Shown: positions 47,721 through 59,564, counted from the stretch's first letter. The stretch is DNA of 64,000 bases from Aselliscus stoliczkanus (GCA_033961575.1 CM066730.1:121795523-121859522), one strand, 5' to 3'. The notes: generated by a model from the sequence alone, not told the origin. Made by a program: numbers and translations.

Positions 47721-48106
47721 AATACATTATTGTTATGAATTTTTCAAATAAATTATTTTATGCATTACCCCTTTCAAGATTAGTAACTATAAGCATATAA
47801 TTATTGTCTGCCTTCTAGCTTTAAATCCCTCTGTGAGAAATTCTGCCACTGTGGCTCTAGAAGCCCGTCCCTTTTTTTCTTTTTTGTTTTGTTTTCTTGG
47901 TGTTTGTTGTTTGTTTGTGGGAAGCATGTCACAGAACATTCGAGTTGCTGCTGGCAGGAAATCTCTTGAGAATTACAAATTCAGCAGAACGTCATATGTT
48001 GATTTCAAAGTCCTACATTGTTAAGTGGTGTTTATATTTTGAGAATCACTAAGGATATTTTCTAGATCTTTACCACTCAATGTGTGTGTGGTTCACAGTT
48101 AGAGAG

Positions 48107-48253
48107 CAGTGCTCTTCAAGTTTAATGTTTGTATGAATTCCCTGAAAATCTTGTTAAAATGCATGTTTAATATGTGTGGGAGTGGGGGTAGTAGAAGGGG
48201 TGGGAGCAGAGATTCTGTATTTGAACAAAAGCCCGGTAAGGATGCTGCCACTT
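48107..48253 (+). mobile_element. MER5A-like hAT element, left part
   Basis: Starts CAGTGCTCTTCAAGTTTAAT (a worn CAGTGGTTCTCAA terminus), with 'cctgaaaatcttgttaaaat', 'ggggtgggagcagagattct' and 'gatgctgccacttgg'. The continuation 'attttaagtagtaagtttct' lies after the C SINE, at 48711-48735, so the SINE split it. Confidence 0.65.
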
Positions 48254-48265
48254 GGTACACATTTT

Positions 48266-48703
48266 TTTGTTTCTTTGTTTTTTGAAGATTTTATTGGGGA
48301 ATTAGGGGAGGGGAAAGCATTGGGGAATCGGGGAAGGGGAACAGACAAGTTGCTGTCTTTTTGTTCTTCAGTCTAGTTGTGGAGGACGTTGCTTCACTGG
48401 CCCTTGTTGGTATCATCATTGTGCTCTTCCCAGATGAGGCAGATCTGTCGCCGGTCTCTGGATGGTCGCTCATCGCGGCTATTGGCAGCTCACACTGGCT
48501 GCCAGCCACTCACTGTAGCCTATGGCAGCCCACTGCAGCAGGGGCTGCAGCCTACACCATGGCCGGGGCTAGCACAGCCCAGTTCCAGGTGGAGCTGTTG
48601 TTAGCTGCAGAGGGCAGTGTCATTGGCCCTCATACGTGGGATCCGAACTGGGGCTTCTGGCATCCCAAACCAGCTCTTAACCAATGCGCCACTCGGCAGG
48701 CCC
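48266..48703 (-). mobile_element. Long composite SINE (family C), complete copy
   Basis: 438 bp, with TSD TGGTACACATTTT at 48253-48265 and 48704-48716. In sense direction: tRNA-like head (GGCCTGCCGAGTGGCGCATT; B box region AGTTCGGATCC), the GTATGAGGGCCAATGACACT segment shared with family A, an 'acagctccacctggaactgg' segment, a GC-rich middle with CACTGGCTGCCAGCC-type repeats (complement strand), CCACAACTAGACTGAAG (48366-48382), and CCCCAATAAAATCTTC before the A tail. AATAAA near the end (48290-48295) is typical of T+ SINEs. The 148-codon frame over it is not a gene. Confidence 0.92.
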
Positions 48704-48964
48704 TGGTACACATTTTAAGTAGTAAGTTTCTAGAATTATCAGTCCTTCCAATTGCCTATTTTGATATATTTGTTAAAGTTTTGAAAAGGCATTATACTTT
48801 ATTCTGATTCTTGATACTAATCCCTGTTAGAGAAAAGTACTTGAACTCTTTCTGCTTTAGTTTTATATGCATGAATTTATACTTGCTACTTATATATGAC
48901 AAGTTTAAGCAGTTCCCTCCATATTGGTCTCATCTTGCACCAATTAAAGAGATTTGGGAATCTG

Positions 48965-49150
48965 CAAGAGAGGATATAGTATAGTGTCTAACAGAATGGA
49001 GATTCTGGGTTTCTGAGCAGATCCACCACTTACCAGGCTTTGACCTTGGACTAGTTACTCAACCCTGTATAGCCTCAGTCCTCAGATCACTGTGAGGATG
49101 AAAAAAGATAATCCGTTTGGTACTGTGCCTGGTGCTTAGCTGTTATCAAA
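48965..49150 (+). mobile_element. MIR SINE
   Basis: 'gatatagtatagtgtctaac', 'ccaccacttaccaggctttg', 'accttggactagttactcaa', 'gtgaggatgaaaaaagataa' and 'tactgtgcctggtgcttagc' give an almost full-length sense MIR. Confidence 0.8.
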
Positions 49151-49525
49151 AGAAAGGCAAACAGGCTTTGTGAGGGTACAGCCTTGCCCCAGACCATTAG
49201 AATTCTGGATGGAGAGTGAAATGATCAGTAGTTGGGGAGTATTGCCTTGAGGAGCCCTGGGAATTGAGCTAGAGTATTCCCTTTAGGGGCACTATTTATT
49301 CTACTCATCTTTTCTTTTGCATTTCTTTTTACTTGCTCCTCCTCATTACTTTTGTGGAACTGAAAACAGTCTCAGTGTTTTCTTCTCTACTTTTCTATCC
49401 CTGACAGTCTAACACACAGTCTGTTTCTTAAGGGAGTTTTATTGATAGTCACAAGGAAGGAAAAATAAAAGATAGAAAAGCATTTTTCTCCTTTTTATTG
49501 TTCCACTTTCCCATTTAGATTTACC
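49151..49525. other. Unassigned DNA
   Basis: Nothing recognised; a G13 run lies at about 49527-49539. Confidence 0.4.
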
Positions 49526-49584
49526 TGGGGGGGGGGGGGAATGTGTATACACACGCACACACAAGCACTCCAGTATATAGCCAC

Positions 49585-49742
49585 AGGATGCAGAGTATAG
49601 CATAGGGAATAGAGTCAATGGAATTGTAACAGCTATATACGATGTCAGAGAGGTAGTAGGTGAGGGGGTTATTACTTTGTGAGGGGTGTAAATGTCTAAC
49701 TATCACATTGCTTTGTATACCTGAAACTAATAAAAAAATATA
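49585..49742 (+). mobile_element. LINE-1 3' end
   Basis: 'ggatgcagagtatagcatag', 'gaatagagtcaatggaattg', 'gtgtaaatgtctaactatca' and 'tatacctgaaactaataaaa' are the same L1 3' UTR type as at 43994-44285. Confidence 0.8.
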
Positions 49743-49744
49743 TA

Positions 49745-50600
49745 GGGCACCAATTCACACCATGTTATTACCTCTGAGCTGAGAGGTAAGATCAGCTTTT
49801 TATTGATCTTTGCTGCTACCAAGGAAGAGCTCAAGACCAAAATTCATTACTGCTGCAGGTTGGAGGCAGAAGCTCAACTCTTCACTGGGCCCCCAAGACC
49901 ACAGGAAAAAGTAGATGGGGCAGGCACAGTATCAATTAGCCCCACCTTCGCCACCTCTGTATTTTCTGGAGTGGATGCTCAAATAACCCACTGACTCCCA
50001 TGCTAGGGATGGAGGAGCTGTGTACAGCAACAGGAGTGCAGCTATGCCTGCTGCAGACTGCTTATTTCGGTCTCATTTTTGTCTGGAGGATACGGAAATT
50101 CAACTCCCCATTGGGTCTCAATGACACCAGGATGAGGAGAAAGCAATGTACTTACTAGCATTTACTTGCACCACCTTGTTTCATTTTATTGATGCCAGGT
50201 GGAGTGGAGGCTTATCTCCTCACTAACACAGAGGAGGGGAATATGAAATCTAGTAATGATCGCCATACCTGCACTGCCTCCTGAAGTCTCTTTACTTTGG
50301 GGTGTGGCATGGAGGCTTGCTGTACACTGGACCCCTGATGTGGGGGTCACCTGAATCTGCCAGGCAGATGGCAGAAGATTAGCTCCCTGATCCCTCTGCC
50401 AATACTGAAATTGGCTTCAGTGGGCAGGGAGTTGAGGGCTGAAGACCAGTGTTCCTTCTCCTGAAATACAGTGCCTTGAAAACCTATGTTTCATATATTT
50501 TATTCATTTTTTTGGTTATTTCAAGCAGAATGTTAAATCTGGTCACTGTTGCTCCATCTTGGCTGGAAGCAGAAGTCTGAAATAAATCTTTTAAACTAAT
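49745..50600. other. GC-richer block, probably an old LINE-1 untranslated region
   Basis: Higher G+C than its surroundings, with 'gttgctccatcttggctgga' and 'agcagaagtctg' near the end, a phrase I associate with mammalian L1 sequence. The 63-codon frame at 49803 is not convincing. Family and orientation uncertain. Confidence 0.35.
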
Positions 50601-50779
50601 TATCAAACTTTTTGAAAAGATGGGTTTGAGTTGAACTTAGATTAGGCCACAGTATCCATCATTGCTGACATGCAAACAAATGTAATAAGCTAAAATACAT
50701 CAAATTACAGAATAAAAAACCAAATCAGTATGGTATTCTCTCCATTATGGCTTCAGTGAAAAAAATGGTGTTTTCCTTA

Positions 50780-51100
50780 GTATGAGCCAATCAATTTAGG
50801 CTTCTATGCAATTTTGAGCTAAGGAAAGTGGTAGGACCTGGGGCTTCAAAGGGGAAGAGGATAATTCATAGAAAGATAAGAAGAGCAGACGTTTGGTAAT
50901 TAGATATTTGTCCTGCCATGCAGGTAGGTCATTCAGATAAAAGTTATTTCTGAAGTAGCTCTTTTTTTCTGCCAGACCCTTGATTTAAATTCTTTTATGT
51001 GCTTAAGGGAAAAGTAAAAGTTTTTCTAGAATTTGCTTGTTCTTGAGTGCCTTTAACTCACATGTCAAAGTGGCACATTTTAGGGAGGTTCATTCTGAAC
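50780..51100 (-). mobile_element. LTR fragment, copy 1
   Basis: The reverse complement ('gttcagaatgaacctcccta', 'aaaatgtgccactttgacat', 'aaattctagaaaaactttta', 'gcatggcaggacaaatatct', 'gtctgctcttcttatctttc') runs closely parallel to 61209-61500 in the opposite orientation. I take it as a retroviral-type LTR because copy 2 ends with R/U5-like text; here the R/U5 end is missing. No viral coding sequence is seen. Confidence 0.6.
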
Positions 51101-51104
51101 CTCT

Positions 51105-51310
51105 TCAAAATGTCAGGGTCATTGTCATCCTTAATTTCACTCCCTCTCCAATCAATCACTTAAGTTTGCCATTTGTATCTCTGTACTGCATTTTTGTTGT
51201 TGATTTTGTCTTCTGCATCACACTCTTTGCTCAAGTTACCATTAGTTCTAGCTTGGATCATTGCAATGGCCCCCACATTAATTTTCCTATTTCTATGCCT
51301 CAGAAGGAAA
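51105..51310 (+). mobile_element. Old L2-like LINE fragment
   Basis: 'agcttggatcattgcaatgg' followed by 'ttaattttcctatttctatg' matches the ancient LINE text that precedes the 'cagccagagtgacc' segment seen at 3225. The 111-codon frame at 51037 overlaps it. Confidence 0.4.
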
Positions 51311-51339
51311 AACTAACTGAAGTGGAGCCCTCTGTGAGT

Positions 51340-52685
51340 TGGCTAGAACTAACTTACTTCATCGTTTGGTAGCCACTTAACTCTTCTGGACTACAACATC
51401 TTCAATTGTAAAATGGGAATTATTACAAAGTGACAGTGGGACACACATTATAATATATATTATCTTAGAAACAGCAAAGCACTTTCATTTTAAAAATGCC
51501 AACACATAGTTACTTGTTAGATGCAGCCAATTATAAACAGTTGCTTCTAGGAAAATGATTGTATTCATATGTTTTAGGTTCCCTGTTATCTGTTTGCATA
51601 AAAATAGGCTACAGTAGTGACACAAAAGCTCAAAGCACATTGACATACTTCAAGCCAAGTCTATCTTGTTTCTCTTATTTCTACTTTGTTTAATTTCAGC
51701 CATGTAATATAGCCATAGAGGGCTAAAGCTGTTAATTTTCATCTTGTAACTTTCAGTAACTTCTTAAAGCTATATAGGTCTACAGCTGCCTACAAATTAA
51801 CCCCAAGTAAAACAAGTCACCCTCAAATGATTGAATTGCTTTCCTGGATACATGTAATAGCATTCATTGATTAATACACCTGTGAGTACATGGCTAAATC
51901 TAAAGTAATATGCATTTTGAACAGAAATAAACATTTTGCAAGTTCAATTGCAGAAAGTAATAAGATATGCTTTTAAAATTATTCATGACATCTAGAAAAC
52001 ATCATCACCTTTGTAATTTTTGTCACATTTTAATATACTTTATGAAAATGAATACAAACCTTATCATTCTTTACAGCTATTTAAAATTAACAATATTTTG
52101 CAGAATTTTATTTTACAAGTCACTGACACAACCCAACCTGCCCAGATCTCCTCATTTTGCTTTCATAAGGAAGAAATCATTCAATTTTTTAAAAAATGAG
52201 AATTAGCAATAAGATACCTGTTAATTATGAACTGAGCATATTTTTTTAAAATTGGCATATATATTTCAAAAACCACTAAAAAAACAAAAGCAAGCCTACA
52301 TTTTATAGAATTTTCCAGTTTTAAATAAAAGTAATGGCCAGACAACACCATATGTTGACTGGGTAAAGGGAAGAAGCGTAATGAATAATTTAGGATTGCC
52401 GCCAGAACCTTAACATCATAATGGTTCTCATACTGCTTGGTTATTTCTTGCTGGACTCACTTAAGTGGCATGGTCCACATTTCCACACGCTTTGTTCAGT
52501 GAAGAAAATGTATACTAAAGCCCTAAGCCTTAACAAATTGCCAAAGGATGAAGCTAGAGATGACTGGAGATCTTTGCATATTTAAATATTCAGGAAATCA
52601 AACCTGATAAGTATGGAGGGTAAGGCAGAAATTAAGTGAAAGAAAAGATTCCTATTTGCATCCCAGGTCATTTGCCAGTTCACGG
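51340..52685. other. Unassigned AT-rich DNA
   Basis: Only a weak MIR-like piece at 51360-51490 ('caattgtaaaatgggaatta'). No gene seen. Confidence 0.4.
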
Positions 52686-52689
52686 TGAT

Positions 52690-53390
52690 GTTAAATAAGA
52701 ACCTTAGCTTTCAATGTTGACAAATGAATGAGCTGACTCTTGAGGAAGTGTTCGTGTACAGTAAGTCGCTGTGTTATACAAGCTATTCTGTTTTCGTGCT
52801 GGGGGCACTTGGCATAAGGACCCTCAACTATTCTCTGCAGCGCGAGAATGCACAGCTGGAATGGCAATGGATTTGTTAGTTGTAAAACACCCACGAATTT
52901 CACCACAGGCCTTCTACCAATGTGGAAGCATCTGTGAGCCCAACTGTTCCCCAGCTGTTCATCTACTACCTGCCGGTTCCTGTAACATGAAGTCCCTATT
53001 AATACCGCTGGTTACACTGCACCCCTGATGAGCCCATACAAAATTGCTCCTTTTATACTACAGTTTAATGCATTAAATCCCTCAAGATAAATCCCTTAAG
53101 ATTCTTAAACAACAAAACAACAATAACAACAACCAAACAAATATGTATTTTTGGACGTAGTGCCAGAGTTTCTGGGGAAACTCTCCATGTTTTCATAGAA
53201 CGCTTTTTGTTTCCTAAGTTTTTGCAAACAGTCCTCCCTTCCAGGCAGATACATCCTCGGTGCTTCCCCACACAAAGAATAGAGAAAAATTCCATGAAAG
53301 CAAGATTCAAAGGCTAAGTGGAATAGAAACAATTTCCAGACGAAAGTTGTTTTAGGCCTTATCTTCAAAAGCACAATTGCTTCAGGACCT
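52690..53390. other. High-complexity, repeat-free block
   Basis: Balanced base composition, no repeat that I recognise, and open frames on both strands (52771-53028 plus, 53065-53374 minus). A CGCGAG segment survives in a CpG-poor region (52842-52847). It could be conserved noncoding or decayed coding DNA; no protein family is recognised. Confidence 0.3.
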
Positions 53391-55265
53391 CTTAAAGAAT
53401 AGCTTTTCTTATTAAGGCTCTGGAAATTTTAATTTCTTTAACAGTGACACACATATTTTAGGTTTTAATTAAAAGCTTTAGTGATAATAATTTGTATCAT
53501 TGTACCAATTGTCCTTTTATTCAAAAACAAATTACATTTATAAATCATTTGGTAAAGGGTATTTAACAGCTTTACTTCAGGAAATGGAAAAAGAGCAGAC
53601 TTGTATGTTAAAAGTAAATCAATAATATATACTGTTTAAATGTGCTAAGAACAATTATTTTAACTTAAACACCAACTAATAATTATGATAAATGATTACA
53701 AGATATAGTTATTCAACCAATTTTTGCAAATGTTAATGGAAACCATACAATGGCTTGTTTTAAATTCCATATATCTTTGATGATATTTTGTTTTATGGCC
53801 TCAAAATTTCAATAAGCTAACTGCTATAATACATGGGCCCTCTCTGAAGTGGTTTGCTGTTTCTTCCACATCAGCAGACCTAGATTTCCTGATATCAAAT
53901 TGAGTATTCTTTCCAGTACCCAATGTTTGTTTTTCTCTTAATTTATGTTTCTTTGGATCTGAAGAATATAAATGCAGTTTAATAAGAATATGGTCACATA
54001 AGCATAAAATGCAGTAGTTTAAATCTGACTTTATATCATGCATTAATAAAGCAATATCAACTGAGATTTGCTTCTGTATCGATTTCGAGATTTTATTTTG
54101 ATTTTTAGATTTCAGATACTGACCTTCATTGTTAGATTTTACATATTAGATTTCTTGTAGTAATGAATGGACATAAATAAAATGTGCTTTTTAAAATGAA
54201 AGTTCTTGGTATGTAGGCCACTTTCAAATGGGAAATAATATATTTGGCTCTGTACTCAAAGAAAGACAGTAAGTCATATACATTCTGCCTGCTTACATTA
54301 AAAGAAACACATTATCAGTTCATAAGTAAAAGAATAATTTGTAGTATATATTGTGTACACAGGTGGTAAACAGCAGGATAAGCTCATCAGATTCTGATCC
54401 GTGGCCTGGTGACCCACACTAAGCAATATTTCTCTAGATATAACACCTCCGTTTTTCCATTTATTATCCCCTTCACATCATTGGTTATACACCTTCTTAA
54501 ACCCATCTCCATCAGAACACATTCTGGACCCCTAGCTCCTAGTCACAGAGAATTTCTCCTTAATTCATAACACTTTGGCTACACTGTCAAGCTCATGACT
54601 AACCCCTGGTCTTATACTAAGTCTTTCTTCTGCCTAGAATGCTAGGCAGACACACATACACATACACATATATTATGTTCATAGCCACTTCTTGTCATAT
54701 AAATGTATCAGAAATGCCTTCCCTAACTCTCAGTATATATTCTTTGTCCCCCAACATTCTTGGATAACTAGGAATCACATTTGTCTGCAGCCAATAGAAA
54801 AGTCAATCAAAGAGTAGCTTAAATTAATTGGGACTTTTTTTTTTTCATGCATATGTGGGCAATTGATGAAGTTATTAGGGCATTTTCTATTTTTCTCACA
54901 GGTCACAACATGGCTTCACTTGCATCACCCATCACATCTACATTCCAGCCAAGAAAAAGCAAATAACACAGAAGAGGGGACATCTGTATAAGGAAAGCAA
55001 ACTGTCCCTGAAATTTTAAAAGACTTCTTATATTTTATTATTCAGAACTGTGTCACATGACCACCATTAGCTGCAAAGGATGCTTAACTGTATAAAATCC
55101 TTGCCACTTTAAACAACAGTGATATCTGCTAGCAATAAAGAATGGATATGAATAGACAACTAGCAGCATCTGTCAAACGTTCATACATAGCTTTTGTGTT
55201 TTTTTTTCCTTTGCTGCCTGTATTAATTGATTTACTTGTTTATTTGTTTAAGTATCTAGTGTCCT
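53391..55265. other. Unassigned AT-rich DNA
   Basis: 54700-54780 has L2-like text ('aaatgccttccctaactctc'), and 55040-55080 has 'aactgtgtcacatgaccacc', a phrase of an ancient repeat I cannot name. No gene seen. Confidence 0.4.
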
Positions 55266-55269
55266 ATCT

Positions 55270-55405
55270 CCCTCTTATTAGAAAATGAGCTCTGGGAAAG
55301 CAGAAATCCCATCTGCTTTGTTCTTTCCTGTATACCCACAATCTAGGAAACTCTTTGGCCTGTAGAATATGTGTTATAAATATTTACTCAGTAAAAGAAT
55401 ATTTA
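55270..55405 (+). mobile_element. L2-type LINE 3' end
   Basis: 'aaatgagctctgggaaagca', 'ctttcctgtatacccacaat' and 'ataaatatttactcagtaaa' match the L2 terminal segment. Confidence 0.65.
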
Positions 55406-55974
55406 ACTAATTGAAATTCAACCAAACAGCACCTTTGACTAATGTGATCCAAATTTATTAAATAAAGACATCCTGTTTTAAATTGTCACAGAAAATGTCT
55501 TCACTATTTTCAGTTAATTGTGTCAATGATCATTTAAATTTTTGTTCCAAATGATTACCATGTAGAATCAGACATTGCAAGGATTTTTTTCAGTCGTTAT
55601 TTCTTTTTGATTTGAAAGAATTCAAATGCTTGAAATCCAACACTTTCTTTTCTGTAGAACTAATAATTCTTATTGCTTCACCACCCATCCCCAACCCTGC
55701 CCCTAATAACAGAAATGTAGGCAGCAACAGTTTTGAACAAGTACTGTATGCTAAAAACTTCACTAGATATCACATGTGAAAATATTTCAAAGACTGAGAA
55801 AGTCATTTGTTTATTTGAGTTCTACAATACTATAAATGAATGAAAGATTATTATCATTGGCTTTATAAAAATCTCATTTCTAAAATGCAGCATTTCATAA
55901 ATGGCCATCTGTTATATGTAAACTATGATCAGGCTACTGTCTTATTTAGCTTTAAAGTGAAATAAGCATGCAAA

Positions 55975-55975
<1 letters not shown>
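55406..55975. other. Unassigned AT-rich DNA
   Basis: Nothing recognised. Confidence 0.4.

Positions 55976-55976
<1 letters not shown>

Positions 55977-56028
<52 letters not shown>
55977..56028. repeat. (TA)n microsatellite
   Basis: About 25 TA units. Confidence 0.97.
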
Positions 56029-56029
<1 letters not shown>

Positions 56030-56030
<1 letters not shown>

Positions 56031-57250
56031 TGTATATACATAGTTTAGTTAGAAGGTGTTCAAATATGTTTTAAAGACTCTATCTTAAACAAGTATAGCT
56101 GGGAATTTAGTACCTCTTGCAGAATATAAGGACCTATATATAGGCAGAACGAAAAGTTTCTGCACATATAGCACCTATCATCAAATTCCAACCTTCCCAG
56201 AAGTAGGCTGCTGGAAAATGGTTACTTTTGTATTTGTTGGTCTTTGTTATCATTGGAAGCAAAAGAAAAATCATTAGTTAATTGTTCTACTTTTTCCAAC
56301 CCAGTTGAGACTAGTAAAAGCCATTTACCCAATCCCATCACTTGGAAAGGAAATCTCAAGATAATAAACACAGAGAAGTTTCCATTGGTTCATAGGAAAT
56401 TCTTGTATAGTTTCTTTATAGGAAAATCATAGAAAACTCATGTTCTCATTACTGTACAATAGTTATTGAAGGATATGAATTTAAAATATCCAAGCAATTA
56501 TTTTTCCAGTGAGAGGATTGAGGAAATGAGATACACACTATCACTTAACTGAGTTAGTTATTCAGAATTGCAGAATCACCTTAAAAGTGTATCAAAACTA
56601 CAATCTGAATTTCCTGACTACAGAGCCTTTGTTTGGACTGTTCTTTCACTAGGGTGCCTAGTATACTAGTAACTGAAAAGGATCACTAAGCCTTTCAGGA
56701 CAAGAAGGTATCATTTAAGGAAGAATACATTTTGCCAACTGTCAGTGATGCCCTAAAATAGTTAAAAGGGTGAAATGTTTACACCCACAGAGTAATTTAT
56801 AGAGCTGGGATAATTCTAGAATCAGAAGTTATCTTTAACTCTTATCTTTTTATCTTCAATATAAATTTATCTTTAATTCATTTTTTATATTTGTTTGTTG
56901 TTTGCTTGGAAGTCCATTGTTACCCTGTGTGCTCCATTCACTCTCTTGCTTATCTGTATGAATTTTTCAAGGAAGGAATAACATGAAAGTGACAGCAATC
57001 ATGAATAAAATTGCAATTCCAGAGCTTCAAGTCATTCTACTTTAGATTACATTATATATGTAGTAATGAAGATGAAGTTTCTTCAATATGCAAAACTTCT
57101 CCATGAATGATAAAATCAAAATGCCTAGTAGTAGAGCTAATAAAAAGTTGGCAGGTAAATATATTCTCATATCATTACTATTTTTAAAGTAAAAATTTGT
57201 TATATAAATTCCAGGGGAGATTTCAAGAGGCTCAGCTGACTCTGCTATTT
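56030..57250. other. Unassigned AT-rich DNA
   Basis: No gene or repeat recognised. Confidence 0.4.
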
Positions 57251-57254
57251 CTAG

Positions 57255-58525
57255 GACATAATCTCAATAAATGGCGCTGGGAGCATTGGAAAGCGCTGTG
57301 CAAAAGAACGAAACTAGACTGCTATCTGTCACCATGTACCGAAATTAACTCAAAATGGATCAAAGACCTAAACATAAGACCTGAAACAATAAACTGCATA
57401 GAAGAAAGCATAGGTACTAAACTTATGGACCTTGGATTCAAAGAGGATTTTATGAATTTGACTTTAAAGACAATGGAAGTAAAAGCTAAATTAAATGAAT
57501 GGGACTATATTAACCTAAAAAAAGCTTCTGTACAGCAAAAGAAACCATCAACAAAATAAAGAGCCAACCAACTGAATAGGAGAATATTTTTTTCAAAGAA
57601 TGCCTCCAATAAGAGGCTAATATGCAAAATATATAAGGAACTCATACAACTCAACAACAACGACAAAAAACAATCCATTTAAAAAATGGACAGATGACCT
57701 GAATAGACATTTCTCCAAAGAGGACATACAAATGACCAATAGACATGAAAAAATGTTCAACATCAGTAATCATCAGGGAAATGCAAATAAAAACCACAAT
57801 GAGCTATCACTTCACACTAGTTAGAATGGCTATCATCAACAAAACAAATAATAACAAGTGTTGGAGAGGCTGTGGAGAAAGAGGAAATCTCATATACTGT
57901 TGGTGGGAATGTAGATTGGTGCAGCCACTATGGAAGGCAGTGTGGAGGTTCCTCAAAAATTAAGAATAGAATTACCATATGACCCAGCAATTCCTCTCCT
58001 AGGTATCTACCCAAAAAAATCTGAAAACATTTATTCATAAATATCTATGTGTTCCAGTGTTCACTGCAGACTTATTTACAGTGGCCAAGACATGGAAACA
58101 ACCAGTGTCCTTCAATAGAGGACTGATAAAAAAGATGTGGCATATATACTCAATGGGATACTATCCTGCCATAAGAAAGGATGAAATAGTGCCATTTGGG
58201 ACAACATGGATGGATCTTAAGATTATAACATTAAGCAAAATAAGTCAGACAGAACACATAGAGAACCATATGATTTCACTGATACATAGTATATAAAACT
58301 GAAAACAACAAAGGAACAAGACAAACAAATGAAGAAGCAAAACCTCATAGACACAGACAATAGTTTAGTGATTAACAAAGGGTAAGCGGGGAAGGAGGTG
58401 GTAGATGAGGGTAAAAGGGATCAAATATATGGTGATGGAAAGAAATACACCTGAAATCTATGTAACTTTACTAACAGTTGTCATCCCAATGAACTTTAAT
58501 TAAAAAATAAAATAAAATAAAAATG
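57255..58525 (+). mobile_element. 5'-truncated LINE-1
   Basis: Starts within ORF2 ('caataaatggcgctgggagc'), runs through the end of ORF2 and a 3' UTR ('tggtagatgagggtaaaagg', 'atgaactttaattaaaaaat') to an A-rich tail of AAAAT units. Only about the last 1.27 kb of a 6 kb element is present, the usual result of aborted reverse transcription. No clear TSD seen. Confidence 0.92.
57260..57965 (+). pseudogene. L1 ORF2 C-terminal remnant
   Basis: The frame 57197-57559 carries TEINSKWIKDLNIRPETINC and WDYINLKKASVQQKKPSTK, typical of the L1 ORF2 region after the reverse transcriptase. It is broken by a stop and frameshift and resumes at 57745 with [18 protein letters not shown] and the Cys-rich [18 protein letters not shown] of the ORF2 C-terminus. 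The remnant is inactive. Confidence 0.9.
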
Positions 58526-58724
58526 AATATCTGAACTCAACTTTAATACCATTATTTGAATGACTCAGCTGCAACCGTTTAGATTCTTGAAGCCAATTTT
58601 ATTTTGTGCTGATATAAATTTTATTTATGTGTTGCTGATATTCTGATGAAGTTATTTTTCTCTTTTGCTTTGCATATGACAAGATTAAAAATACAGTAAT
58701 ATATCTTAATATTTTTACCTTTTA

Positions 58725-59392
58725 TTAAAGTTTATTGGGGTACGGGCCAGCCGAGTGGCGCGGTGGTTAAGCGCTGGCTTGGGAAGCCAGCGGCCCCGGT
58801 TCGGGTCCCACATATGAGGGCCAGTGACACTGCCCTCAAAAATAAATAAATAAAAGAAAAAAAAAAGAAGTTTATTGGGGTAAAAATTGTTAGTAAATTT
58901 CCATAGGTTTCACATGTACAATTCTGTAATACATCATCTATATATTGCATTGTTTGTTCACCATCCAGAGTCTGTTCTCCTTCCATCACCATATATTTGC
59001 TCTCTTTTACCCGCATCTACCACCTCCCTCTCCCCGTACCCTCTGGTAACCACTAAATTATTGTCTGTGTCTATGAATTTTTGTTTCTTTATTTGTTTGT
59101 CTTGTTCTTTTGTTGTTTTCAGTTTTATATACCATGTATCAGTGAAGTCATATGGTTCTCAACATTTTCTGTCTGACTTATTTCGCTTAGCATAATAATC
59201 TCAAGATCCATCCATGTTCTCAAAAATGGCAGTATTTCATCTTTTCTTATGGCAGAATAGTATCCCGTTGTGTATATATACCAGGTCTTTTTTATCAAAT
59301 CATCTATCGAAGGACACTTTGGTTATTTCCATGTCTTGGCCACCATAAATAAAGCTGCAATGAACACTGGAGCACACATATCTTGATATTTT
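58725..59392 (-). mobile_element. Antisense LINE-1 3' end
   Basis: The complement of L1 tail and 3' UTR ('tttattggggtaaaaattgt', 'gaccatccagagtctgttct'-like text) followed by the complement of ORF2 end ('ttatttcgcttagcataata', 'ccatccatgttctcaaaaat', 'gccaccataaataaagctgc'). Same subfamily type as the L1 at 57255-58525 but opposite in direction. A family A SINE sits in its tail end. Confidence 0.88.
58743..58867 (+). mobile_element. tRNA-derived SINE, family A
   Basis: CGGGCCAGCCGAGTGGCGCG head, B box GGTTCGGGTCC, GCCCTC, mixed A/AAAT tail. Perfect TSD AAGTTTATTGGGGTA at 58728-58742 and 58868-58882, lying inside the antisense L1. Confidence 0.95.
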
Positions 59393-59564
59393 TTAAAGGC
59401 TGAGAAAAAAACAATTAATACTGGTAATGTTACTAAAAATACACAGACTATAATCATTACCTGACAGTTTCAAAAAACAATTTTTTTCTAGAGTTTATTT
59501 ATAAATTATACCTCTATGAGTTGAGGGATATGGATAAGGAGAATGAGGGAGAAAAGGAATGAGA

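Noticed and set aside
48361..48807. 148-codon open frame, the longest in the window
   Set aside because: Lies across the C SINE; the similar 127-codon frame at 62450 comes from another copy of the same SINE.
57197..57559. 120-codon open frame as a possible host gene
   Set aside because: Clear L1 ORF2 sequence.
58743..58820. A possible tRNA gene (good A and B boxes)
   Set aside because: It is the head of a family A SINE with A tail and TSDs; similar heads occur over a dozen times and do not close a proper acceptor stem.
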